A stretch of 64,000 bases of DNA from an uncultured beta proteobacterium (GTDB taxonomy: Bacteria; Pseudomonadota; Gammaproteobacteria; Burkholderiales; Burkholderiaceae_E): positions 90,228-154,227 of the forward strand of contig CAIZNI010000051.1 in NCBI GenBank assembly GCA_903934295.1, in the 5' to 3' direction. Below, piece by piece: positions 1 to 12,110 of the stretch. Made by a program: the position numbers and the translations under genes. The notes under the pieces were generated by a model. It was given only the letters and a program-made list of their open reading frames with translations, was not told where the DNA came from and made no database searches. Each line of letters begins with the position of its first letter. Positions within the stretch are counted from its first letter, which is position 1.

Positions 1-2
1 CG

Positions 3-902
3 CGCCCGCGCAGCCTGTTCGGCGCCTCGATCGGTGCCTGGCGGATGGCGGGGGCCGCGCAACGCGATCCGCTGGCGGCGCTGGCGCGCCTGGAACACGC
101 CTATCTGGACGGCCAGCGCTATCCCCGATCGCCGTCAACCGGGACGGTCTCGCGGGTGTGCCGACAGATCACCCGGGAGCTGATCGGGGCCGACGCCGCT
201 GCGTTCGTCGGTGCACTGAACCCTGACATGAACCTGCAGGTGGTGACCGCGCGAGCACCGGCTGGCCGCTACCCCCGCCCCTTCTTCGCACAGGCCGCCC
301 TGGCCAACACGGTGTCGCGCCAGCGCCTGGCGGCCCATCTGGAAAGGGTGGTCTTCAGCAGCGCCGGCGCCACGCCATCGCCGGCGGTGCCGCCTGACCG
401 ATTCGGCGCCCGGACGGTCGCGCTGACCCCAGCGAACCTGGAAGATGCGCTGCTCGCCTCAGGCAGCATTCCCCTGATCGCCGATCCGGTGAAGACGATC
501 GCCGGCGCCCCGGCCGGCGACTACTGGGATGGCGGTCTGATCGACTACCACCTGCACTGGCGCTACGCAGCCCTGGACGGGGTGGTGCTGATCCCGCATT
601 TCGTCGGGCACCTGACCGCGGGATGGCTGGACAAGTTCCTGCCCTGGCGCCGCCACGGCGTGGGCCAGGCCGGCCGGCAATGGCTGGACAACGTGCTGAT
701 CGTGGCACCCTCGGCGGCGCTGCTGGCGCGGCTGCCGGGTGGCCGACTGCCCGATCGGCGTGACTTCCACCGATACGGCACCGACCATGACCGCCGGCTG
801 CGCGACTGGCGCCGGGCGATCGGCGAGTGCGAGCGGCTGGCCGACGCCTTCGCCGGCTTCTGCGAGGCGCCGCAGCGCGTTCCCCTGGAACCGCTGCCCT
901 GA
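3..902 (+). CDS. patatin-like phospholipase, 3' part (5' end outside window)
   Basis: This is the C-terminal part of a patatin-family serine lipase, expected to cleave acyl esters of phospholipids with a Ser-Asp dyad. The frame is open from the window edge. Its first readable residues include the nucleophile elbow GASIGAW at positions 21-41, upstream of the first ATG at 45, so the gene starts outside the window and the ATG is not the true start. The catalytic Asp lies in DGGLIDYH (about positions 531-554), and LLASGSIPL before it is also typical of the family. It ends with TGA 91 nt before the 3' end of the convergent secA gene. The substrate cannot be told from sequence. Confidence 0.85.
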   Translation, partial: RPRSLFGASIGAWRMAGAAQRDPLAALARLEHAYLDGQRYPRSPSTGTVSRVCRQITRELIGADAAAFVGALNPDMNLQVVTARAPAGRYPRPFFAQAALANTVSRQRLAAHLERVVFSSAGATPSPAVPPDRFGARTVALTPANLEDALLASGSIPLIADPVKTIAGAPAGDYWDGGLIDYHLHWRYAALDGVVLIPHFVGHLTAGWLDKFLPWRRHGVGQAGRQWLDNVLIVAPSAALLARLPGGRLPDRRDFHRYGTDHDRRLRDWRRAIGECERLADAFAGFCEAPQRVPLEPLP

Positions 903-908
903 CCGCAA

Positions 909-978
909 GCCGGACGGATCGGGCGTGGCCCCGGAGGGCCTGAAGCGGGCGCCGAGCGCCGGACGGATCCGGGCGTGA
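909..978. repeat. imperfect direct repeat between patatin gene and secA
   Basis: Two copies of a sequence close to GCCGGACGGATCGGGCGTG lie at 909-927 and 958-977. The second has one extra C. They sit in the short gap between two convergent genes. A related core, CCGGACGGATCGG, recurs near 32726. This may be a small dispersed or terminator-like element; no T-run was seen. Confidence 0.4.
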
Positions 979-993
979 CTGCGCAGCGCCGCC

Positions 994-3798
<2,805 letters not shown>

Positions 3799-4028
3799 CT
3801 GAGAAACCCCGCGCCCGCCCGAAATTGGGGTGGCTCAAGTAAACAGAAGATGTTAACACGGGGGGTCTGGCGGACCACCCCCTGTCGGCGACGGGTGCAC
3901 TGGCGGCGGCTCGCGCCCGCCGCCCGGGGGCGGCCGGACATCGGTTCGCCGCTGGCACCCGTGGGATGATAATCACCGATGCCCCTCTTCCGGGGACCTT
4001 CTGAACGCTCCTTCTTCGATCGGATTCG

Positions 4029-4478
4029 ATGGCTTCGCGCGCACGCGACCCGGCACGGCCGGTCCTGGCCTGGCTGGGCGACGATCCCCAGTGCCGCCAG
4101 CTCGCCCTGCAGGCCGAACGCATGGTGGCGCTGCAATCGGCGCTGGCGGCGCTGTCGGCCCTGCCCGGGCTGATTCCGCTGGCGCTCGACGAAGACGGCA
4201 CCCTGAAGGTCGTGACCACCAGCGCCGCCGCGGCCGCGAAACTGCGTCAGCTCGAGCCCAGCCTGGTGGCGCAACTGGTGGCGCAGGGCTGGGTGGTGCG
4301 CCGGATCCGCTTTCGCCCGCAGCCCCTGAGCGAGACGCCTGCGCCACCCCCGGCCGAACCGCGCGCGCCGATCCCGGCAGGCGCGCTGGCGCAGTTCGAC
4401 GCGCTGGCCCGCGACACGCCGGCCGGTCCGCTCAAGCAGGCACTGGCCCGGCTGCTGGCCCGGCGCGTGCGCGGCTGA
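4029..4478 (+). CDS. dciA: DciA-like DUF721 protein (DnaB helicase loader family)
   Basis: This 149-residue protein resembles the DciA/DUF721 family, the ancestral bacterial operator of the replicative helicase DnaB. The N-terminal half (PVLAWLGDDPQCRQLALQAERMVALQ, then LKVVTTSAAAAAKLRQLEP) fits the DUF721 KH-like fold. A proline-rich linker and a basic C terminus (LLARRVRG) follow. A DUF721 gene between secA and lpxC is a common betaproteobacterial arrangement, which supports the call. It is the only plus-strand gene between the patatin gene and the lipoprotein at 30 kb. A GATAAT-like -10 lies at 3966-3971 without a clear -35. Confidence 0.75.
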   Translation: MASRARDPARPVLAWLGDDPQCRQLALQAERMVALQSALAALSALPGLIPLALDEDGTLKVVTTSAAAAAKLRQLEPSLVAQLVAQGWVVRRIRFRPQPLSETPAPPPAEPRAPIPAGALAQFDALARDTPAGPLKQALARLLARRVRG

Positions 4479-4548
4479 GTCGGGCCCAGGCGCGCGCGCG
4501 GCGCAGCCAGGGGATCTGGTGCGCGCGGCGAAGCCGGCGCGTCGACCC

Positions 4549-4725
4549 TCAGGCGATCCGCTCCAGCAGCAGCACCGCGAAAAAGACCAGTCCGGCCGCG
4601 CCCGCGAGCTTGAGCCCCTTGAAGGCCCAGCCGAGGTAGCGCCGATCGCCGCTCAGCAAATAGCCGGCGACGCAGACCGCGACTCCGGCGGCGGTCAGGA
4701 TGAACAGCAGGCGAAAGGCCAGCAC
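4549..4725 (-). CDS. small two-helix membrane protein downstream of lpxC
   Basis: A 58-residue frame starts at GTG (4723-4725), 15 nt after the lpxC stop and in the same direction. The protein has two hydrophobic segments, VLAFRLLFILTAAGVAVCVA (residues 1-20) and AGAAGLVFFAVLLL (41-54). Between them is a polar loop, GDRRYLGWAFKGLK, so it looks like a two-TM hairpin inner-membrane protein. No strong Shine-Dalgarno is present, which suggests translation coupled to lpxC. I do not recognise a named family. The strong hydrophobic periodicity and operon position argue that it is real; the function is unknown. Confidence 0.65.
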   Translation of the reverse strand: MLAFRLLFILTAAGVAVCVAGYLLSGDRRYLGWAFKGLKLAGAAGLVFFAVLLLERIA

Positions 4726-4740
4726 CGGTCGGGCCCGTGC

Positions 4741-5670
4741 CTAGGCGTGCCGCCAGTCGAGCGCGAAGAGCCGGGGCTCGTCGCGTCGATGGCTGAAGGT
4801 GGCCCATTCCCAGGCGTGCTCGCGCGCCAGCAGCTCGCGCAGCAGGCGATTGTTCAGCGCGTGCCCGGACTTGTGGGCGCTGTAGGCCGCGAGCATCGGA
4901 TGGCCGATGCAATAGAGATCGCCGATCGCGTCCAGGATCTTGTGCTTGACGAATTCATCGTCATACCGAAGCCCGTCGCTGTTGAGCACCCGGTATTCGT
5001 CCATGACGATCGCGTTCTCGAAGCTGCCGCCCTGGGCCAGGCCGACCGAGCGCAAGGCCTCGACATCCTGGACGAAGCCGAAAGTGCGCGCGCGCGCGAT
5101 TTCGCGGACATAGGAGGTCTCGGCGAAATCGACGTGCACCCGCTGACCGGTGGCGTCGATGGCGGGATGACCGAAGTCGATGGTGAAATCGAGCGAGAAG
5201 CCGAAACTGGGCGACAGGCGCACCCATTTGTCGCCCTCGTGAACCTCGACCGGCTCCAGAACCCGGATGAACCGCTTGGGCGCCGCCTGTTCGACGATGC
5301 CCGCGGACTGGATCAGAAACACGAACGAGCCGGCCGATCCGTCGAGAATCGGGATCTCGGGCGCGGTCACATCAACATGCAGATTGTCGATGCCCAGCCC
5401 GGCCAGCGCCGACATCAGGTGTTCGACGGTCGCGACCCGGACCTCGGCCAACGGGCCGGTGTCGGCAGCGCTGAGCGTCGAGGCCATGCGCGTGTCGGTG
5501 ACCCGGTCGGCCCTGACCGCGATGTCGACCGGCGGCTCGAGATCGGTGCGATGAAAAACGATGCCGGTGTTGGCGGCCGCCGGGCGCAGGGTCAGCTCGA
5601 CCCGCTGCCCGGAATGCATGCCCACGCCGGTGGTGCTCACCAGCGACCGGATCGTTCGTTGCCGCATCAT
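4741..5670 (-). CDS. lpxC: LpxC, UDP-3-O-acyl-N-acetylglucosamine deacetylase
   Basis: LpxC is the zinc deacetylase that commits UDP-GlcNAc-derived substrate to lipid A synthesis in the cytosol. The 309-residue frame matches the usual length of about 305. Zinc and active-site motifs are present: [30 protein letters not shown] and SGHALNNRL. The longer upstream frame is rejected because [21 protein letters not shown] aligns with the family N terminus; two ATGs are adjacent (5665-5667 and 5668-5670), and the first is chosen by length. The peroxiredoxin gene ends 55 nt upstream in the same direction, and a small membrane-protein gene follows. Confidence 0.97.
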   Translation of the reverse strand: MMRQRTIRSLVSTTGVGMHSGQRVELTLRPAAANTGIVFHRTDLEPPVDIAVRADRVTDTRMASTLSAADTGPLAEVRVATVEHLMSALAGLGIDNLHVDVTAPEIPILDGSAGSFVFLIQSAGIVEQAAPKRFIRVLEPVEVHEGDKWVRLSPSFGFSLDFTIDFGHPAIDATGQRVHVDFAETSYVREIARARTFGFVQDVEALRSVGLAQGGSFENAIVMDEYRVLNSDGLRYDDEFVKHKILDAIGDLYCIGHPMLAAYSAHKSGHALNNRLLRELLAREHAWEWATFSHRRDEPRLFALDWRHA

Positions 5671-5725
5671 GGAAGCAGGGATCGCGCCGCGGCGCCCGCC
5701 CGCAGGCGGATACCGCGACGGCGCA

Positions 5726-6229
5726 TCACAGTTGCTTGAGCAGGGTCTCGGCGCCCGACACGTCGAACTTGCCGGGGGCTTCGACATTGAGCTGCTTGAC
5801 CACGCCATTGTCGATCAGCATCGAATAGCGCTGCGAGCGCACGCCCATGCCGCGCGCGGTCAGGTCGAGCTCCAGGCCCACCTTGCGGGTGAAATCGGCA
5901 CTGCCGTCGCCCAGCATGCGGACCTTGCCGCCGGCGTGCTGGTCGCGCGCCCAGGCGCCCATCACGAAGGCGTCGTTGACCGACACGCACCAGATCTCGT
6001 CGACACCCGCGGCCCGCAGGGCATCGAAGTGCTTCACATAGCTGGGCACGTGCTGGGCCGAGCAGGTCGGGGTGAACGCGCCGGGCAGTGCGAACATCGC
6101 GATCTTCTTGCCCTTCACCAGATCGGCAACCTTGAACGCGTTGGGGCCGATCGAGCAGCCGTTGCCTTCGACCTCGATGAACTCGGTCAGCGTTGCTTCG
6201 GGAAGGGTATCGCCTACTTTGATCGTCAT
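5726..6229 (-). CDS. Prx5-type peroxiredoxin
   Basis: This is a 167-residue thiol peroxidase of the Prx5/AhpC-TSA group, which reduces peroxides using glutaredoxin- or thioredoxin-type reductants. The peroxidatic cysteine lies in [20 protein letters not shown] (about residues 45-64), the Prx5 signature. The family start [17 protein letters not shown] is intact. It lies between ftsZ and lpxC on the same strand, a placement common in Burkholderiales. The 125-nt leader upstream carries tandem and inverted repeats that could fold in the transcript (see the repeat at 6244-6338). Confidence 0.92.
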   Translation of the reverse strand: MTIKVGDTLPEATLTEFIEVEGNGCSIGPNAFKVADLVKGKKIAMFALPGAFTPTCSAQHVPSYVKHFDALRAAGVDEIWCVSVNDAFVMGAWARDQHAGGKVRMLGDGSADFTRKVGLELDLTARGMGVRSQRYSMLIDNGVVKQLNVEAPGKFDVSGAETLLKQL

Positions 6230-6243
6230 GTGTCTCTCCGGGA

Positions 6244-6338
6244 AATCGGCAGGTTGGAATCGGCAGGTTGGAACAGGCAGGGTGTTCTGCGCGGGAACCG
6301 GATTCTAGTGCCATCCGCAAAACCCTGCCGATTCCAAC
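6244..6338. repeat. 14-bp tandem repeat with distant inverted copy in the ftsZ-peroxiredoxin gap
   Basis: The unit AATCGGCAGGTTGG occurs twice in perfect tandem (6244-6257 and 6258-6271), with a third degenerate copy (6272-6285). The sequence GTTGGAATCGGCAGG (6253-6267) has a perfect 15-bp inverted partner at 6324-6338. In the minus-strand transcript the 6324-6338 arm could pair either with the near arm around 6270-6285 (two mismatches) or with the perfect arm at 6253-6267. The alternatives are mutually exclusive. It could end ftsZ transcription or form a leader structure for the peroxiredoxin gene. Confidence 0.75.
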
Positions 6339-6354
6339 GGCTTCGACGCGAAGA

Positions 6355-7524
6355 TCAGTCGGCCTGCTTGCGCAGGAACGCCGGGATGTCCAGCCGCTCG
6401 ACGCCGCTTTCCTGCAGCGCCTGGACCTGTGCGACCGCCGACGCGCGCGGGGTGCGCCAGACGGCCGGCTGCTCATAGGCGTTGTAGTCGGTGCCGGGGC
6501 GTTGTGCCGGGCCGTCGTCGGTGCCGGTGCGCTGGCTGACGGTGGGCACCAGCACGGGCCGGGCGATCGGCGCCTTGCGGCCGATGCCGGTGGCCACCAC
6601 GGTGACCCGCAGGGTATCGACCATCGACTCGTCGAACACCGTGCCGTGGATGATGGTGGCGTCATCGGCGCAGAAGGCCTTGATCGTGTTGATCACGTCA
6701 TTGGTCTCGCGCAGCTTCAGGCTGCGGTTGGCGGTGATGTTGACGATCACGCCACGGGCACCCGACAGGTCGACCCCGTCGAGCAGCGGCGAGGCGACCG
6801 CCTGCTCGGCAGCAAGCCGCGCACGATCCAGGCCAGCGGCCTCGCCGATGCCCATCATCGCCTTGCCCTGCTCGCCCATCACCGTGCGCACGTCGGCGAA
6901 GTCGACGTTGACCAGGCCCTTCACATTGATGATCTCGGCGATGCCGGCGACCGCGTTGTGCAGCACGTCGTCGGCGCGCTTGAACGCGTCCTCGAGGCTG
7001 GCGTCCTCGTCCATCACATCGAACAGGTTCTGGTTGAGCACCACGATCAGCGAGTCGACATGCTCGACCAGCTGCTCGATGCCGCTCTCGGCGATCTGCA
7101 TCTTGCGGTTGCCCTCGAAGTGGAAGGGCTTGGTCACCACGCCCACGGTGAGGATGCCCAGCTCCTTGGCGATCCGGGCGATCACCGGCGAGGCACCAGT
7201 GCCGGTTCCCTTGCCCATGCCGGCAGTGAGAAACACCATGTTCGCGCCGGCCAGCGCTTCGCGGATCGCCGGCTCGGCGGCCTCGGCGGCGGCGCGCCCG
7301 GCGTTCGGATTGGCGCCCGCACCCAGACCCTGGTCACCGAGCTGGATCAGACGGCCGGCCTGCGAACCGGAGAGCGCCTGGCGGTCGGTGTTCAGCGCGA
7401 TGAAATCGACGCCCTCGACACCGCGCGAAATCATGTGGTTGACCGCGTTGCCGCCGGCGCCGCCGACACCGACGACCTTGATCACTGCGCCATCGACTTC
7501 GGACTCGATCATCTTGAAAGACAT
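6355..7524 (-). CDS. ftsZ: FtsZ, cell division tubulin homologue (atypical G-box)
   Basis: FtsZ polymerises with GTP into the division ring. The 389-residue protein has VGVGGAGGNAVNHM (residues 18-31), the T7 loop region VNVDFADV, and the C-terminal conserved peptide LDIPAFLRKQ that binds FtsA and other partners. A strong Shine-Dalgarno (AGGAGG) precedes the ATG. The tubulin signature reads GMGKGTGTG at residues 102-110; the family consensus is GMGGGTGTG, so residue 105 is Lys (AAG) in place of Gly. This is a two-base change in a nearly invariant loop that touches the GTP phosphates. Everything around it is normal, so I call it functional but unusual. Confidence 0.97.
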   Translation of the reverse strand: MSFKMIESEVDGAVIKVVGVGGAGGNAVNHMISRGVEGVDFIALNTDRQALSGSQAGRLIQLGDQGLGAGANPNAGRAAAEAAEPAIREALAGANMVFLTAGMGKGTGTGASPVIARIAKELGILTVGVVTKPFHFEGNRKMQIAESGIEQLVEHVDSLIVVLNQNLFDVMDEDASLEDAFKRADDVLHNAVAGIAEIINVKGLVNVDFADVRTVMGEQGKAMMGIGEAAGLDRARLAAEQAVASPLLDGVDLSGARGVIVNITANRSLKLRETNDVINTIKAFCADDATIIHGTVFDESMVDTLRVTVVATGIGRKAPIARPVLVPTVSQRTGTDDGPAQRPGTDYNAYEQPAVWRTPRASAVAQVQALQESGVERLDIPAFLRKQAD

Positions 7525-7594
7525 GGGGGGTGCCTCCTTGGTTGTTTCGTGGGGATCTGGGTGGGGTAGGGGTTCGTGCAGGGGTCCGTCGGCA

Positions 7595-8827
7595 TCAGAA
7601 GTTGCCGACGAACCAGTCCTTCATTCGTCGCATCGTTTCCTTGAAATTGCCCGACTGCTCGGCCGCCTTGCGACCGCGCAGGCGCTGGGCCCGGGCTTCC
7701 TCGAGCAGCCCGACCGCGGTGGCGAAGCGCGGATTGCGCACCACGTCGGCCAGGCCGCCGGCATAGCCGGGCAGGCCCAGGCGCACCGGCTTGAGAAAGA
7801 TGTCCTCGGCCAGTTCGATCATCCCGGGCATCAGCCCCGAGCCGCCGGTGACGACGATGCCCGAGGACAGCAGTTCCTCGTAGCCGGATTCGCGGATCAC
7901 CTGGTGCACGAGCGAGCACAGCTCCTCGACGCGCGGCTCGATTACCGCCGCCAGCGCCTGGCGCGAGAGCTGGCGCGGACCGCGGTCGCCCAGACCGGGG
8001 ACCTCGATGCGCTCGTTCGGATCGGCCAGCACCTGCTTGGCCATGCCGTGCTGCAGCTTGATCTCCTCGGCCTCGGGGGTCGGCGTGCGCAGCGCCATCG
8101 CGATGTCGTTGGTGATCTGGTCGCCGGCGATCGGGATCACCGCGGTGTGACGGATCGCTCCGCCGGTGAAGATCGCGATGTCGGTCGTGCCCCCGCCGAT
8201 GTCGACCAGCGCCACGCCGAGCTCCTTCTCGTCCTGGCTCAGGACGGACATGCTCGAGGCCAGCGGCTGCAGGATCAGGTCGGCGACCTCCAGACCGCAG
8301 CGGCGCACGCACTTGACGATGTTCTGCGCCGCCGAGACCGCGCCGGTGACGATGTGGACCTTGACCTCCAGGCGCACCCCGCTCATGCCGATCGGCTCGC
8401 GGATGTCCTCCTGGCCGTCGATGATGAACTCCTGCGGCAGCACATGGACGATCTGCTGGTCGGTGGGGATGTTCACCGCCTTGGCGGTCTCGATCACCCG
8501 CGCCATGTCGGCCTCGGTGACTTCCTTGTCCTTGATCGCGACCATGCCGCTGGAGTTGAAGCTGCGGATGTGGCTGCCGGCGATCCCGGTGTAGACGGTG
8601 CGGATCTTGCAGTCGGCCATCAGCTCGGCTTCTTCGAGCGCGCGCTGGATCGAGGCGACGGTCGACTCGATGTTGACCACCACCCCCTTCTTGAGTCCCC
8701 GGGACTCGTGCTGCCCCAGGCCGACGATTTCGTAGCGACCGTCGGGCAGCATCTGCGCGACGATCGCGACGATCTTCGAGGTCCCGATATCGAGACCGAC
8801 GATCAGATCATTCGAATCCCTGGCCAT
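7595..8827 (-). CDS. ftsA: FtsA, actin-like division protein
   Basis: FtsA tethers FtsZ to the membrane and recruits later divisome proteins. The 410-residue form begins MARDSNDLIVGLDIGTSKIV, containing the phosphate-1 motif of the actin-ATPase fold. A longer in-frame ATG at 8885-8887 exists but would add a non-family tail. ALVDIGGGTTDIAIF (phosphate-2) and VVTGGSGLMPGM (adenosine motif) follow in order, and the C terminus carries the basic amphipathic membrane helix region (MRRMKDWFVGNF). It lies between ftsQ and ftsZ. The 97-nt gap to ftsQ and the 70-nt gap to ftsZ are the widest in the dcw cluster. Confidence 0.97.
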   Translation of the reverse strand: MARDSNDLIVGLDIGTSKIVAIVAQMLPDGRYEIVGLGQHESRGLKKGVVVNIESTVASIQRALEEAELMADCKIRTVYTGIAGSHIRSFNSSGMVAIKDKEVTEADMARVIETAKAVNIPTDQQIVHVLPQEFIIDGQEDIREPIGMSGVRLEVKVHIVTGAVSAAQNIVKCVRRCGLEVADLILQPLASSMSVLSQDEKELGVALVDIGGGTTDIAIFTGGAIRHTAVIPIAGDQITNDIAMALRTPTPEAEEIKLQHGMAKQVLADPNERIEVPGLGDRGPRQLSRQALAAVIEPRVEELCSLVHQVIRESGYEELLSSGIVVTGGSGLMPGMIELAEDIFLKPVRLGLPGYAGGLADVVRNPRFATAVGLLEEARAQRLRGRKAAEQSGNFKETMRRMKDWFVGNF

Positions 8828-8924
8828 GATGTTTGCTGTCTGCCTTCCCGCTTGAACGTTACCGATGCCCGTCTTGCCCTGTCCCATTGCCGCGCGCCTC
8901 AGCGCCAGCCCGTACCCGCCGCGC

Positions 8925-9746
8925 TCATTCGCTCAGCACCGCCATCAGCGCCGCACCGCCCGAGTAGCGCAGGCTGGCGCTGTCGCCCTGCCCCGAGGCG
9001 GCCGGCGCACCGCCGATCGCACGAACCGCAAAGCCGTTCGGGTAGCGCAGGTCGACCACCTGCACCCGCTCGGACAGCCTTGCACTGACCCGCGGATACG
9101 CGCTCACCCAGCGCACCACCCGCTCCTCGATCGGCAACCCCTGGTCGCGCCCGAGCATCAGGCGCGTGCCGTCGTCGAGCTGCGCGGCCCAGGCGTAGCG
9201 GGCCGACAGCACCAGGGTCTGCGGCGTGCGGCCCAGCGGCGCGACCCAGCGGCGCAGCTCTTCATAACGGGTCAGCACCCGCTGCTGGCTGCCGGGCGGA
9301 CCGGCGAAATGGGGCAGATCGCCTTCTTCCTCGGCCTCGGCCAGGTTGGCGGTGTAGACCTCGCCGAAGGTATTGAGCAGCCCGGCATCGCCCCACAGTG
9401 CCAGCGGGCGATGCTCCTCGATCGCCACCGCCAGGCCGTTGGGCCAGACTCGGCGCACGGTGGCGCGGCGCACCCAGGGCACCTGCTCGAAGCCGGCGCG
9501 CACCGCATCGAGATCGACGGTGAAGAAGTTGCCCTTGAGCCGCTGACGCACCGCCTGGCCGAGCAGCAGCGACGAGACATGGCGCAGCTCGGTACCGGCC
9601 ATCGGATCGATCGTCACCCGGTGCAACTCGTGGCCGGGACGATGAACCAGCCACCAGCCGCCGGCGGCCAGCAGGGAAGTCAGCGCGAGCCCGATCAGCG
9701 CGTTGGCCAGCAGGTTGAGCAGCCGGGTGTCGTGCCAGAACCTCAC
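8925..9746 (-). CDS. ftsQ: FtsQ, divisome protein
   Basis: This bitopic divisome protein links FtsK with FtsL/FtsB. The start is GTG at 9744-9746, which overlaps the ddl stop as GTGA. The 273-residue product has a short cytoplasmic N terminus ([10 protein letters not shown]), one membrane helix (LLANALIGLALTSLLAAGGWWLV) and a periplasmic POTRA region beginning LHRVTIDPMAG. Then comes the FtsQ beta domain with VPWVRRATVRRVWPNGLAVAIEE, split here only by description. The frame continues upstream inside ddl, but that extension is not family-like. It is translationally coupled to ddl. Confidence 0.93.
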   Translation of the reverse strand: MRFWHDTRLLNLLANALIGLALTSLLAAGGWWLVHRPGHELHRVTIDPMAGTELRHVSSLLLGQAVRQRLKGNFFTVDLDAVRAGFEQVPWVRRATVRRVWPNGLAVAIEEHRPLALWGDAGLLNTFGEVYTANLAEAEEEGDLPHFAGPPGSQQRVLTRYEELRRWVAPLGRTPQTLVLSARYAWAAQLDDGTRLMLGRDQGLPIEERVVRWVSAYPRVSARLSERVQVVDLRYPNGFAVRAIGGAPAASGQGDSASLRYSGGAALMAVLSE

Positions 9747-10699
9747 GCGCGCCCCCCGATCTTCAGGCTCGCACCAGCCAGGATGCGCAGGACCAGATCC
9801 TCGTAGGACAGGCCGATCGCGCGGGCCGCCATCGGGACCAGCGAATGGTCGGTCATGCCGGGCGAAGTATTGACCTCCAGCAGGAACGGCTCGAGGTCGC
9901 GGGCGCGCAGCATCAGGTCGACCCGACCCCAGCCGTCGCAGCCGATCGCCCGATAGCCGGCCAGCGCGAGCGCCTGCACCCGCTCGAGCAGTGCGGGGTC
10001 CAGCGGGGCCGGGCACAGGTACCGGGTCTCGTTGCCGAAATACTTGTTCTGAAAGTCGTAGTTGCCACCGGGCGCGCGGATCTCGATCACCGGCAGGACC
10101 TGCGCGTCGGCGCCGCCCCCCAGGATCGCCACCGTCAGTTCGGGACCTTCGATGAACTCCTCGGCCAGCACCACCGTGTCGTAACGGGCGGCCGCCTCGA
10201 AGGCGTCGCTCATCTCGGAGTAGCCGCGAACCTTGCCCACGCCAAGGGTCGAGCCTTCATGCGGCGGCTTGAGGATCAGCGGCAGGCCCAGCCGATCGGG
10301 CACCTCGCGCAACACATCGCCACGCTGCAGCACCATCGAACGCGGCGTCGACAGACCACGCGCCGTCCAGATCTCCTTGGTACGCACCTTGTCCATCGCC
10401 ATCGCCGAGGCCAGCACGCCCGATCCGGTGTAGGGAATGCGCAGCAGCTCGAGCGCCCCCTGGACGGTACCGTCCTCGCCGTAGCGCCCGTGCAGTGCGA
10501 TGAAAGCGCGGGCGAAGCCCTCGCGGCGCAGGTCGTCCATCGGCCGCGCCGACGGATCGAAGGGGTGGGCATCGACGCCGGCGCGCTGCAAGGCGCCCAG
10601 CACGCCGGTGCCCGAGCGCAACGAGATCTCGCGCTCGGCGGAACTGCCGCCGAACAGCACCGCCACCCGGCCCATCGCCGCGGGATCAGGCCGGGACAT
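9743..10699 (-). CDS. ddl: D-alanine--D-alanine ligase
   Basis: Ddl makes the D-Ala-D-Ala dipeptide used by MurF. The 318-residue frame starts [20 protein letters not shown]; the ATG at 10697-10699 is chosen because GGGAGG lies about 5 nt upstream. ATP-grasp features include [47 protein letters not shown] and [17 protein letters not shown], the last with the metal ligands. The gene start overlaps the murC stop by 14 nt, and its own stop overlaps the ftsQ start by 4 nt. Confidence 0.97.
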   Translation of the reverse strand: MSRPDPAAMGRVAVLFGGSSAEREISLRSGTGVLGALQRAGVDAHPFDPSARPMDDLRREGFARAFIALHGRYGEDGTVQGALELLRIPYTGSGVLASAMAMDKVRTKEIWTARGLSTPRSMVLQRGDVLREVPDRLGLPLILKPPHEGSTLGVGKVRGYSEMSDAFEAAARYDTVVLAEEFIEGPELTVAILGGGADAQVLPVIEIRAPGGNYDFQNKYFGNETRYLCPAPLDPALLERVQALALAGYRAIGCDGWGRVDLMLRARDLEPFLLEVNTSPGMTDHSLVPMAARAIGLSYEDLVLRILAGASLKIGGRA

Positions 10700-12110
10700 C
10701 GGCGCCTCCCTGGCGGCTCGCCAGTTCCCGGACCTGAGCGGCCACCGCGCCGATCGTGCCCGCGCCCATGGTGAGGACGACGTCGCCGTCGCGGGCCATC
10801 GCCAGTATCGCGCCCGGCATCTGGGTGATGTCCTCGACGAACACCGGTTCGAGGCGGCCGGCGACCCGCAGCGAGCGGGCCAGCGCACGACCGTCGGCGG
10901 CGACGATCGGGGGCTCGCCGGCGGCATAGACCTCGGCCAGCAAAAGTGCGTCCGGGGTGGACAGCACCCGCACGAAATCCTCGAACAGGTCGCGGGTCCG
11001 GGTGAAACGGTGCGGCTGGAAGGCCAGCACCAGCCGGCGACCCGGAAACGCGCCACGCGCCGCCGCCAGGGTGACGTCCATCTCCACCGGATGATGGCCG
11101 TAGTCGTCGATCAGGGTGAAATGACCACCGTCGGCCGCGGCGATCTCGCCGTAGCGCTGGAAGCGCCGGCCCACGCCGTCGAAATCGGCCAGCGCCTGCA
11201 GGATCGCCGCATCGGGCACGCCGAGTTCGTCGGCCACCGCGATCGCGGCCAGCGCGTTGCGCACGTTGTGCACGCCGGGGGTGTTCAGCACCACCTCGAC
11301 CGGTTCGCGTCGCACGCCGTTGACCCGGTGCAGGGTGAAGCGCATGCGCGCGCCCTCGGCGCGCACATCGGTGGCGCGGAACTGGGCTTCGGGCGACAGG
11401 CCATAGCTGATCACCGGCTTGGACACGAAGGGCAGGATCTCGCGCACATTCGCGTCGTCGATGCACACCACCGCCGCGCCGTAGAACGGCAGGCGCTGGG
11501 TGAATTCGACGAATGCCTGCTTGAGACGGGCCAGGTCGTGGCCGTAAGTCTCCATGTGATCGGCGTCGATGTTGGTGATCACCGCGATCATCGGCGTGAG
11601 GTTCAGGAACGACGCGTCGGACTCGTCGGCCTCGACCACGATGTATTCGCCGCTGCCCAGCCGCGCGTTGGCGCCGGCGCTGACCAGGCGGCCACCGATC
11701 ACGAAGGTCGGATCCATACCGCCGGCCGCCAGGATCGAGGCGACCAGACTGGTGGTGGTGGTCTTGCCATGAGTACCGGCGATCGCGATGCCCTGCTTGA
11801 GCTTCATCAGCTCGGCCAGCATCAGGGCCCGCGGCACCACCGGCACGCGGTTCGCGCGGGCCGCGATCACCTCGGGATTGTCGCCGCGGACCGCGGTCGA
11901 CACCACCACGCAGTCGGCGCCGGCGATGTTGGCGGCGTCATGGCCCTGGACCACCTGCGCGCCGAGCTCGACCAGACGCCGGGTCGCGGCGCTGACCGCG
12001 ACGTCGGATCCGCTGATCCGGTAGCCGAGCGTGAGCAGCACCTCGGCGATGCCGCTCATGCCGACGCCCCCGATGCCCACGAAGTGGATCTGACGCACCT
12101 TGTGCTTCAT
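10686..12110 (-). CDS. murC: MurC, UDP-N-acetylmuramate--L-alanine ligase
   Basis: MurC is the cytosolic ligase that adds L-Ala to UDP-MurNAc. The 474-residue protein has the N-terminal Rossmann motif [17 protein letters not shown] (residues 9-25), the ATP loop [13 protein letters not shown] (around residue 114), and [10 protein letters not shown] in the C-terminal domain. All are typical of the family. The start codon overlaps the murG stop (ATGA). MurB is not in this cluster and must be encoded elsewhere if present. Confidence 0.98.
   Translation of the reverse strand: MKHKVRQIHFVGIGGVGMSGIAEVLLTLGYRISGSDVAVSAATRRLVELGAQVVQGHDAANIAGADCVVVSTAVRGDNPEVIAARANRVPVVPRALMLAELMKLKQGIAIAGTHGKTTTTSLVASILAAGGMDPTFVIGGRLVSAGANARLGSGEYIVVEADESDASFLNLTPMIAVITNIDADHMETYGHDLARLKQAFVEFTQRLPFYGAAVVCIDDANVREILPFVSKPVISYGLSPEAQFRATDVRAEGARMRFTLHRVNGVRREPVEVVLNTPGVHNVRNALAAIAVADELGVPDAAILQALADFDGVGRRFQRYGEIAAADGGHFTLIDDYGHHPVEMDVTLAAARGAFPGRRLVLAFQPHRFTRTRDLFEDFVRVLSTPDALLLAEVYAAGEPPIVAADGRALARSLRVAGRLEPVFVEDITQMPGAILAMARDGDVVLTMGAGTIGAVAAQVRELASRQGGADVPA

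Noticed and set aside
3799..4028. defined promoters for secA and dciA
   Set aside because: Only isolated -10-like or -35-like hexamers; no pair with good spacing.
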